From contig BDTL01000160.1 of assembly GCA_002898115.1 (NCBI GenBank), positions 1 through 11,229 on the forward strand: a DNA stretch of 11,229 nucleotides, given 5' to 3'. The DNA comes from a bacterium BMS3Bbin02. Lineage in GTDB: Bacteria > Actinomycetota > Acidimicrobiia > Spongiisociales > UBA5794. The translations under genes were made by a program, and so were the position numbers. Of the stretch, positions 7,001-11,229 are shown piece after piece. Position 1 is the stretch's first letter. Each line of letters opens with the position of its first letter. The notes below the pieces were generated by a model, which did no database searches, had not been told where the DNA came from, and was given only the letters and a program-made list of their open reading frames with translations.

Positions 7001-8588
7001 GGTGAACCAAACTTTTGACGCCGACGGCATAGGAACCCCCGACTCCTCGGCACTCACGCTGGCAGCGGGGGAGGACAACCTTGATCAGGACTTCGGGTAC
7101 AGCGGCGGGGCATCCGTGGGTGACACGATCTGGTGGGACCTCGACGGCGACAGTTCTCAGCAATCCGGTGAGCCTGCACTCGCCGGTATTGACGTGACAC
7201 TCACCTTTGCCGGTGTTGACGGGGTGTTCGGCAACGGTGATGACGCGGTGTATACGACAACTACCGACGCCGCGGGCACGTATCTGTTCACCGAGCTACC
7301 ACCCGGCAGCTTCCGGGTTGTTGTCGATGAAGGCGACCTTCCTCCAGGGATGACACAAACCGCAGACCCCGACGGCGGAGCGGACGGTCAGTCAACGCTG
7401 AGCCTTGTTTACGGTGAAGCTGACCTCGCTCAGGACTTTGGCTATCGGGGAATTGGCTCCATTGGTGACTTTGTTTGGTACGACGTGAACGGCGACGGTG
7501 TCCAGGACTCGGACGAACCGGGTGTCGCAGGGGCTGACGTTACGGTCACGTACTTCGGTCCCGACGGGGTGCTGGGCGGCGGAGATGATGTGGCGATTGC
7601 AGTTATGACCGACAGCACAGGCAACTACACCGTGCCAGGCCTACCGGCCGGTGGGTACGAGGTTGCTCTCGACACCGTCACGCTCCCAACTGGATTTACG
7701 GCTTCATCCGACATCGACGGGGGTGATGCGGCGGAATCGACCGTCATCCTCGGTGCGTCGCAGGTTCGCACCGATGTGGACTTTGCCGTTGTTGGCGACG
7801 CCTCCCTGAGTGGCACGGTGTGGAACGATGTCAATGGTGACGGCGTCATGGATTCCGGTGAAGCCGGCATCCCGGGCGTCTCGGTTGTTGTGACCTGGGA
7901 CGGTCCTGATGGGCCGGTCGTGATCGTCATGGTTTCCGGCGCCGACGGATCGTGGAACCTGCCGAACCTGCCATCCGGTGACTACACCGTCGAACTTGAT
8001 GAATCGACCGTCCCCGCGGACATGTCGCCCACGACGCCGATCGACGCGGCGGTGACATTGCCGATCGGGGGTAGCGCGGTGGTCGATATCGGTCTTGCCG
8101 AGGTTGTCACACTTGGTAGCACGGTGTGGATCGATCTCAACGGCGATGGCGTGCCGGATGCCGACGAGGACGGCATCCCGGGCGTCAGCATTAGCCTTCT
8201 AGACACTGACGGCAACGTTGCTGCAACCGTTGTCACCGATATCGACGGGAACTACCTGTTTACGGATCTTGTGCCGGGCACCTACGTTGTACAGATAGAC
8301 GCTGACACGATTCCGGACGAATTGCTGCCTACCTTCGACCGTGACGGGAGTCCGGACTTGACCACCACGGTCACTCTGGTTGGCGGCGACTCGATACTCG
8401 ACGCCAACTTCGGATTCCAGGTCGGCTTGCCGTACACCGGCTTCAACATCGAACAATTCCTCCTGCTTGCCTTGCTGGCGATCTTGTTCGGTATGTCGCT
8501 GGTGGTGCTCTCCAGACGTCAACACCGCGTCGTCCCTGCCTCGGTTTCCGTAGCCGGTTCACCGGCGACGTTCTCACTCGACTCGTAG
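891..8588 (+). CDS. Giant modular cell-wall-anchored surface protein (DUF11 + SdrD-B repeats, LPYTG)
   Basis: The 2565-residue product has a classical exported, sortase-anchored layout. Residues 1-37 are a signal peptide: basic HRLWR, the hydrophobic run ILLALALVAGVLFVA, and likely cleavage near VAEA-A. Nine DUF11-like beta-sandwich domains follow, starting near residues 41, 187, 392, 541, 707, 879, 1033, 1177 and 1338. Most open with a (S/T/V)xxK strand and contain a DxLPxG turn. Residues 1496-2512 hold nine SdrD-B-like repeats, each opening GD.(I/V)W.D.N.DG...D..E. LPYTG (2513-2517), a hydrophobic helix and RRQHR (2542-2546) form a wall-sorting signal. In known families these modules make long stalks or adhesins, with the SdrD-B loops stiffened by calcium. 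A role in adhesion, sheath or aggregate structure is therefore likely, but no ligand-binding domain is recognised. No sortase gene is in the window. The gene stands alone on its strand; its stop faces the stop of the lipoprotein gene 14 bases away. Confidence 0.93.
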   Translation: MMFVPVGVHRLWRILLALALVAGVLFVANGGQVAEAAGTPNISLSKSMPGEALAGDPAIPVTLSATNPTGTDGFNLTFTDVLPAGVSLVSSTPAPTQTLLNTPNPGETTLVWRNVSDLQAGVTEAISYTVTHDGTLDVGDSFTNRASAYVNSDPRIVPSYNTGTDTVDNATGFDTNISATTNLVPFLLTKVEPNPEAELLRGLHDQQTVYTFEIQNNYLNNSNTFAIEDWIPAGMEFLACGLDDNSTTVGNDLAGPINPGNAPGLTNPCVNPDTVETVVVDPPGPLPLATYTHVVWSSATLATTLTLGATARFDYVAAIPMRENTTTWDGVGGEPATTGPQGSNIDNNNGPLTEETLTEQAMTNYAELTGIYTGDGGTYTDSAEFTVTAEDVSIHKSVDQGVITQGADSVWTLLIETSEYTTTAASIVVTDTLPDGLCPLGAGSPDVECQAAGSPSQPYTSATENTDGTWTIVWNVADMGPSQSTTITFPTRTRAFYQEAFADADPVLARDSWLNSVDLAATADGRPVEDVSSAGQEAGGVTILKQVATRPANGVCGDGSALTWNSPPTEPVYNVGDRVCWSLTVNYPAGLDTFDSDVQDYIPPGHSFTGSDGWQLGAGTSAPAPNVTFDGSAAASGVLSWAIGDGGLFVDESVTVEIIVSTTVTDANATASGEIVENLMKFSYANTVGTPFNLRSLANIQVIEPELDLVKGVYEVVRGVTSVEGPNVGNPDVDGVLIMPGDVVTYQITVTNNGDLGADNVEVWDNLPAEWATCSTQVTNITNGGVCDDASNRIVWDGVNVFSVSAGGSQVLAYDVTVPSGIAPRETMVNTAGVRTYTGVINNGTGTFMFVPASNIDPAAPTSNTTVADDTSNVFTGTPTLGKTAVTAITEAGNTGPGEATIGEEITYTATVVIPEGTSVYGPAAFTDSLAPELELVSASFTFDGVPLLDPAYPTISVDTATDIVTVTFADPYDNPVGTDDTLVVTIVARVADVASNTRGTSVQNSASFAWVNQDAVAQTPITASVSTGIVEPNISLTKNDDDADGIVVGNDVVNFTLGVTNGSAGTVSVAHDVVLVDTLPEGVTPTLPIADGGVWAPDGVSGNGVLGTITWTILSIDPSTTVNRIYQVTIDDPVIVSSTFTNNAVVDVTSMAGTPTGERTSGTGYSAAANNVLNTPLVSIAKSVTPTSATIGDIVEYTVDVTIPAATIMFDATVLDTLPTGLEFDGITGSSCASSGGGGCLADITVTQIGTVGSQTAAFFLGDISTPASNGEDRIVTITYEAHLLDSGVAGNARVNSANVYGNQTDQIAGTPGTPPLPGSFDVQATPATATVFIVEPVLTVDKDVNGQVGDTDNRRALPGDTLTYTVTVRNTGSSDANDITVTDTPDPRFIPVSITSGAGYVVDDADPTDGTLQWTVAGPIAVGGSLTITYQVQVPPTFTSSDENVGGFEMTNTADIPSYFGVPAIERAANPTFTYRDYDNVTPDVVNIELDLASIGDRVWFDVNADGVQDGGEPGLVGVDITVTYLGANGVAGGGDDEVFTTTTGADGIWSVADLPGGNYSVSVDTADVPFGMVASYDLDDGTTSPDDQWTGALGENEDKTDVDFGYSGSGSLGDTIWFDRNGDGVLDTDEYGLEGIGVTVTWFGLDGVTGGGDDISYVTATGATGGYLIPNLPQGDYTVLVDSGTLPTGMQPTFDDDGIGTPHATGLTLASGENNLVQDFGYNGTGSIGDFVWFDTNGDGVQDAGESGIPGATVQLTWPGEDGVLGGGDDEVFVMDTDGTGAYLFDGLPPGDYQVDIIGGLPALAINTFDEDGGLDSSAVVNLANGEIHLTTDFGYRGDASIGDMIWWDVNGDGVVDVGEPGLPGVEVTLTFGGVDGVLGTADDITAMTTSDASGVYTFPSLAEGDYRMDVTAGVPSGMVPTYDEDGGNDGTSLVSALTTGEIHLTADFGYNGTGSIGDVVWLDLNADSVEDAGEPGLSGVDLTLTWFGGDGVLGSGDDVVFADTTDATGNYLFPNLPAGEYTVVVDPATLPSGVNQTFDADGIGTPDSSALTLAAGEDNLDQDFGYSGGASVGDTIWWDLDGDSSQQSGEPALAGIDVTLTFAGVDGVFGNGDDAVYTTTTDAAGTYLFTELPPGSFRVVVDEGDLPPGMTQTADPDGGADGQSTLSLVYGEADLAQDFGYRGIGSIGDFVWYDVNGDGVQDSDEPGVAGADVTVTYFGPDGVLGGGDDVAIAVMTDSTGNYTVPGLPAGGYEVALDTVTLPTGFTASSDIDGGDAAESTVILGASQVRTDVDFAVVGDASLSGTVWNDVNGDGVMDSGEAGIPGVSVVVTWDGPDGPVVIVMVSGADGSWNLPNLPSGDYTVELDESTVPADMSPTTPIDAAVTLPIGGSAVVDIGLAEVVTLGSTVWIDLNGDGVPDADEDGIPGVSISLLDTDGNVAATVVTDIDGNYLFTDLVPGTYVVQIDADTIPDELLPTFDRDGSPDLTTTVTLVGGDSILDANFGFQVGLPYTGFNIEQFLLLALLAILFGMSLVVLSRRQHRVVPASVSVAGSPATFSLDS
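1011..5375 (+). repeat. Array of nine DUF11-like domains
   Basis: These are diverged protein-level repeats of about 145-205 residues, not DNA tandem repeats. Recurring landmarks are the opening lysine strand (for example NISLSK, VSIHKSV, LDLVKGV, LTVDKDV), a YT(V/L)xVxN-type strand, a D(T/V)LPxG turn and a closing V.N.A strand. Domains 1-4 are the most irregular; domain 2 is the longest, with EDWIPAGMEF, a cysteine pair and the stretch AIPMRENTTTW. From memory, actinobacterial isopeptide-forming fimbrial-type proteins carry a similar N-terminal block. Cysteines occur only in domains 2, 3, 4, 5 and 8, always two per domain. The function in this family is structural spacing on the cell surface. 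Confidence 0.8.
5376..8426 (+). repeat. Array of nine SdrD-B-like repeats with aspartate loops
   Basis: Repeat starts are at 5376, 5730, 6078, 6420, 6765, 7113, 7458, 7803 and 8109. The first seven are 114-118 residues long; repeat 8 (102) and repeat 9 (106) are shorter. Each opens with a GD.VW.D.N.DG.(Q/L/V/M/P)D..E loop whose Asp/Asn/Glu spacing resembles an EF-hand calcium site. Repeats 1-7 also carry a G.DGV.G.(G/A)DD insert, which is missing from repeats 8 and 9. Each has a (T/S)(D/G)..G.(Y/W) strand and an LP.G.Y.V turn, as in prealbumin-like SdrD-B/Cna-B domains. Repeats 1-7 and 9 have a DxDG-type element near the end (missing in repeat 8), and repeats 1-6 close on DFGY. Calcium binding is inferred from family knowledge. 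Confidence 0.85.
8427..8585 (+). other. LPYTG cell-wall sorting signal with extended tail
   Basis: LPYTG is encoded at 8427-8441. It is followed by FNIEQ, a hydrophobic segment of about 19 residues beginning FLLLALLAIL, and then RRQHR. This is the standard three-part sortase signal, with cleavage expected between T and G. Nineteen further residues (mostly V, A, S and P) follow the basic patch, which is longer than the few charged residues usual at this end. Confidence 0.88.
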
Positions 8589-8602
8589 CGACCGCCGCGA
8601 CT

Positions 8603-10096
8603 TTAACCCGCCGCAAACGCACCCGCGGGGAGAAGCGTGCCGTGGAATCCGACGACTGCACCACCTTTGGTGAAGGTGATCGTGAGGCGGGGCGTTTCGG
8701 TGGGTTCGTGCGGGAGTTCCAGTAACACCTGTCCGTCGGACGTCGTCGCAGTAACGCTCCAGTCGCCCGAGGCGTAGGTCACTTCCGCCTCGTCACCAAT
8801 GACGGCGAATGAGAACTCAGCGGTCCACTGTCCGGTGGCATTTCCGACGTTGGCCGTGAGGTACCACTCCTGCGCGGTGTCGAACGTCGAGGCGTAGGTG
8901 ATGCCGATGATTGGGTTACCCGATCCGTTCCAGCCGAAGACTCCGACACGGACATCCACGGTGAGGGACCCATCGGTGATGGTGAACGTTTCGGCGTCCG
9001 TGCTCTCGGTGACCGATAGCACGGTGGGGGAGCCGAGTCTGAGTACGTCCTTCGCAAACGACGTCACGATATCGAGGGCGTCCGGCAGCTCCCCGACGGA
9101 CGCGATCAGTTGTTCCCTTGCGGTGGGTCCGAGGTCCGGATAGAGAGCGGTGTCTGCGGCCGGTTCTGTCTCTAGAAGTTCGACCCACTGCACCGCGGCG
9201 GGTGTGTCGAAGAGCAATTCACCAATCCCATCGGTCGTGTAGGCGTACACACCGGGTGTCGCGAGTTCGGTGGCGCATGGTCCGTTGAATCGCCAGATGA
9301 GTGCTCGGTCCCCCATCCATCCCAGCGCTACGGATTCGCCATCGGGAAAGGAATCATCCCACCACGAGGTCCCATCGAACCGATACGTGGTGCCGTCGGC
9401 CACGAAGACTGCAAGGCGCGTTTCACATTCCGCACTGAACTGGGCGAGCGCGATTCCGCGCCGACCGGGCTGCGGGAAAACGCGAAGGAACCTCCCTGAA
9501 CGGTAGGCGCCCGCGAGTTCATCGGGCGGCGGGGGGAGCTCGGCGACGAGTTGTCGCGTGCCGTCAGGCAGGAGGACCTCCACGGTCGGTCCGCGCTCGC
9601 TGCCCTCATCGATCGAGGTGCAGAGCAGGCGGAGTTGGCCGCCACCCGGAGAGTCGTCGACGAGGCATCCCTCGGGAATAGTTCTTCGGTCCTCTTGGGC
9701 GCTCTTGGTGACGTCGACGAGTCGTTTCGAGAGATCCTGTGGTGCAGGTGGTGGCCCGGGGACGTGACCGAGTGCTCGTCCGTTGTTGTCGACGATGACG
9801 AGACCGTCAACGAACCAAAGTTGAAACGAGTATCGCGGGAGCTCGAAGAGGACAACGCTATCCCACACCGGCCCGACATCGAAGTCCGCCGGTATCCCAG
9901 CGTCTGACAAGCCATCGGTTGACAGCGACACAGGCGGGACGGTTGCCGCCGTGGCGGGTGTGGCTGACGGTCGGGTCGTGGTCGCGGGAGCTAAGGACGT
10001 GAACGGAGTCGGAGCTGTCGCGGCTGGATCGGAGTTCGCCGCCGTGCAACCGGCAAGGCCGATGACGAACCCTACGAGCACGAGAATACGTCCCAT
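8603..10096 (-). CDS. Secreted lipoprotein of unknown function, 497 aa
   Basis: The N-terminus is a short type II signal peptide ending in the lipobox LAGC, with the lipid-accepting cysteine at residue 17. A Ala/Thr/Pro-rich linker to about residue 58 follows, typical of actinobacterial surface lipoproteins. The body is beta-rich. Residues 70-310 contain strand-turn units with Asp-Gly turns (LLPDGTR, VADGTTYRFDGTSWW) that could form a propeller-like fold. Residues 355-497 look like a separate beta domain. Apart from Cys17 there are four cysteines (144, 159, 224, 274), probably two disulfides. I do not recognise the family and see no catalytic motif. The ATG at 10096 is supported by GGAG 9 bases upstream. 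The gene converges on the giant surface-protein gene with 14 bases between stops, so no separate terminator fits between them. It could be an accessory surface or envelope protein; that is inference. Confidence 0.85.
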   Translation of the reverse strand: MGRILVLVGFVIGLAGCTAANSDPAATAPTPFTSLAPATTTRPSATPATAATVPPVSLSTDGLSDAGIPADFDVGPVWDSVVLFELPRYSFQLWFVDGLVIVDNNGRALGHVPGPPPAPQDLSKRLVDVTKSAQEDRRTIPEGCLVDDSPGGGQLRLLCTSIDEGSERGPTVEVLLPDGTRQLVAELPPPPDELAGAYRSGRFLRVFPQPGRRGIALAQFSAECETRLAVFVADGTTYRFDGTSWWDDSFPDGESVALGWMGDRALIWRFNGPCATELATPGVYAYTTDGIGELLFDTPAAVQWVELLETEPAADTALYPDLGPTAREQLIASVGELPDALDIVTSFAKDVLRLGSPTVLSVTESTDAETFTITDGSLTVDVRVGVFGWNGSGNPIIGITYASTFDTAQEWYLTANVGNATGQWTAEFSFAVIGDEAEVTYASGDWSVTATTSDGQVLLELPHEPTETPRLTITFTKGGAVVGFHGTLLPAGAFAAG

Positions 10097-10105
10097 GTTA
10101 GAAGT

Positions 10106-10109
10106 CTCC
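10106..10109 (-). promoter_or_regulatory. Ribosome binding site of the 497-aa lipoprotein
   Basis: Read on the minus strand, GGAG lies 9 bases before the ATG at 10096. It fixes the start that places the lipobox cysteine at residue 17. Confidence 0.65.
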
Positions 10110-10276
10110 GCCCTCAGAACTCGCGTGTCAATCCGTAGTTTGTGTCATTTTGCGCCAAGCCGGGTGATGCGGGTGGACCTCATGTTCGGGAAGCTGACAC
10201 ACAATCGGTCCGATGCCACGAACCGCCGCCGGGTGCTTCAAGTTGGCGTTTCGCCTCTTGTGCACGGAAGAAGTAC

Positions 10277-10319
10277 CGAACTGCCCGCCCCGAGCGGGGA
10301 CGTTGGGACGGACAGTTCG
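10277..10319 (-). terminator. Nested hairpin after the 233-aa lipoprotein gene
   Basis: An 11-bp stem (10277-10287 with 10309-10319, one G-T pair) encloses a second small GC stem, CCCC/GGGG. It begins 17 bases past the stop codon of the minus-strand lipoprotein gene. No T-run follows, which is common for terminators in GC-rich actinobacteria. It sits in the 240-base gap before the next minus-strand gene, so it would separate two transcription units. Confidence 0.55.
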
Positions 10320-10336
10320 CTTACAGGTCCAGCCCG

Positions 10337-11038
10337 TTAGGAAGCCGGAACCGTGATCGGGGTCATGTCAGATGGCTTCGAGAACGTCGTAACCGACGTT
10401 CCGATGGCACCATCCTCATCAACCGTGTAGGACGCCTCAACAAGCGTGCCGTTGGTCACCACGAGCTGCACCTCGATGGGATCTCCGGTGAGCCCAAGTG
10501 TTTCAGCGGCGAACACGCCACGAAGGCGCACCGTGCTCGCATCGGCACTGACAATCTCCAAACTGTCGGGTGCCGCGAGGACCGCCAACGGGTTGTCGGT
10601 CGGCGGGGTTCCGTCAAGTGCCTCCCACTCACCGTCGGGGAGTCGAGCCCACTGGCCCGCGGCCGTGATGAGGTATTCGACCTCGCCGGATCCTGATCGG
10701 ATGAGGAGCTGGGAATCACCGCCGATCCAGCGACCTGAAACCACGGACGCCTCCTGGTCGTTGACGGTGGCGGTACCCGTGAACTCGTAACCGTCTGCGT
10801 AGGCGGCGAGAGCCTCAGAGAGGACCGTGGCGGGGTTTAACGAGTTGGCAGGGTCTGGCGAGTCAGTGGGTACGGCTGCCGGCGCAGCGGTTGCCGTTGT
10901 CGTAACCTCGGGCGCCGCCGGTGCGACGGTCGTCGTCGCGTCCTCGGTTGCGGAGCTGCACGCTGCAATCAGCAGCGACAACACGATGGCGGCCCCGAGG
11001 GGCCGCCACCATGAGTCGCGTGGTGCGCTAGTCGTCAT
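10337..11038 (-). CDS. Lipoprotein, 233 aa, possible LolA/LprG-like fold
   Basis: I start this gene at the ATG at 11038, which gives a signal peptide with the lipobox IAAC (lipid cysteine at residue 27), then an Ala/Thr/Pro linker to about residue 68. The frame is open for another 58 codons upstream. That extension is a Thr/Ala/Met repeat made by the Asp-codon repeats of the preceding gene read out of frame, and it would bury the signal peptide. The mature part (70-233) has features of LppX/LprG- or LolA-type lipid-binding lipoproteins: an opening helix (TVLSEALAAYADG), then YEFTGTATV, a SGRWIGGDSQLLIRS strand pair, an AAGQWARLPDGEWEAL segment and a late VQLVVTNGTLVEASYTV hairpin. That comparison is from general pattern only. 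The start overlaps the stop of the preceding gene by 11 bases with no clear Shine-Dalgarno site, so translational coupling is likely. Possible roles are carrying a hydrophobic ligand or sensing at the envelope. Confidence 0.8.
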   Translation of the reverse strand: MTTSAPRDSWWRPLGAAIVLSLLIAACSSATEDATTTVAPAAPEVTTTATAAPAAVPTDSPDPANSLNPATVLSEALAAYADGYEFTGTATVNDQEASVVSGRWIGGDSQLLIRSGSGEVEYLITAAGQWARLPDGEWEALDGTPPTDNPLAVLAAPDSLEIVSADASTVRLRGVFAAETLGLTGDPIEVQLVVTNGTLVEASYTVDEDGAIGTSVTTFSKPSDMTPITVPAS

Positions 11039-11229
11039 CGCCGTCGTCATCGTCATCGTCGTCGTCATCGTCGCCACCACCGGAGTTGCCGTTGTGATCG
11101 CCGTCGTCGTCATCGTCGTCGCCACCGGAGTTGCCGTTGTGGTCGTCGTCGTCATCGTCGTCGCCACCGGAGTTGCCGTTGTGGTCGCCGTCGTTATCGT
11201 CGTCGTCGCCACCGGAGTTGCCGTTGTGG
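11028..11229 (-). CDS. Asp-rich repeat C-terminus of an unidentified protein (partial)
   Basis: Reading the minus strand from the right edge, an open frame of 66 codons ends in TAG at 11028-11030. The peptide is four copies of HNGNSGG followed by runs of 4-10 aspartates broken by Gly or Asn, and it ends in DDDGDDD-like sequence. It has no internal start codon and its N-terminus lies outside the window, so the protein family is unknown. The regular codon-level repeat, the clean stop and the 11-base overlap with a real downstream start favour this frame over the Thr/Ala frame on the same strand. Such acidic Gly/Asn-containing tails are plausible calcium- or cation-binding, flexible surface extensions; that is inference. 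It probably shares an operon with the 233-residue lipoprotein. Confidence 0.7.
   Translation of the reverse strand, partial: HNGNSGGDDDDNDGDHNGNSGGDDDDDDDHNGNSGGDDDDDDGDHNGNSGGGDDDDDDDDDDGDDD
11078..11228 (-). repeat. Four imperfect 42-45-bp tandem repeats
   Basis: The 19-base core CACCGGAGTTGCCGTTGTG (plus strand) is identical in four copies starting at 11078, 11123, 11165 and 11210. The spacings are 45, 42 and 45 bases, all multiples of three. Between cores are runs of GTC/ATC, the complement of Asp codons. Copy number and Asp-run length differ in whole codons, as expected for expansion by slippage within a coding frame. The array may continue past the window edge. Confidence 0.92.

Noticed and set aside
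8607..8629. Weak GC stem as terminator of the giant gene
   Set aside because: Only a 5-bp stem with a 13-base loop, located inside the convergent lipoprotein gene and without a T-run.
10104..10132. TTGACA (minus strand, 10132-10127) as the -35 of the 497-aa lipoprotein
   Set aside because: The position 17 bases downstream reads GGAGAC, not a -10 element, and overlaps the ribosome site.
11039..11212. Thr/Ala/Met-rich N-terminal extension of the 233-aa lipoprotein
   Set aside because: It is the Asp-codon repeat read out of frame and would displace the signal peptide and lipobox.
11031..11229. Repeat array as a CRISPR
   Set aside because: The spacing between cores is short and nearly constant in sequence, multiples of three, and codes for Asp/Gly repeats; there are no unique spacers.

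Overview
The window is GC-rich and its genes look actinobacterial. One predicted protein carries an LPxTG-type sorting signal, two are lipoproteins with Ala/Thr/Pro-rich linkers behind the lipid cysteine, and the fragment at the left edge resembles the membrane part of an actinobacterial sensor histidine kinase. The mix of DUF11 and SdrD-B-like modules with an LPYTG anchor suggests the class Acidimicrobiia or a relative. That placement is inference; there is no marker gene here.

Layout. Positions 1-229 (minus strand) hold the start of a membrane protein that runs off the left edge. Positions 230-890 are a long divergent intergenic region with no convincing gene. It contains a 20-bp dyad at the kinase start, several GC-rich hairpins and a run of eight G. 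Positions 891-8588 (plus strand) are one 2565-codon gene for a secreted, wall-anchored modular protein: signal peptide, nine DUF11-like domains, nine SdrD-B-like repeats with EF-hand-like aspartate loops, then LPYTG, a membrane helix and a basic stretch. Its stop lies 14 bases from the stop of a convergent gene, 8603-10096 (minus), for a 497-residue lipoprotein of unknown function. Further right on the minus strand lie a 233-residue lipoprotein (10337-11038) and the Asp-rich C-terminal end of another protein (11028-11229, cut by the window edge). The last two overlap by 11 bases and probably form an operon that ends at a hairpin at 10277-10319.

Taken together, most of the window encodes cell-surface components: one wall-anchored stalk-like protein, two lipoproteins and one very acidic tail. 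The aspartate loops and the acidic tail both suggest calcium or other cation binding outside the cell, but no shared pathway can be shown from this sequence. No sortase, transposon, CRISPR array, tRNA or rRNA is visible.

I did not find an obviously new multi-gene system. The items most worth a second look are the architecture of the giant protein (paired cysteines limited to five DUF11 domains, and a two-domain periodicity in the SdrD-B array) and the out-of-frame Asp-rich gene end that makes the 233-residue lipoprotein easy to mis-start.
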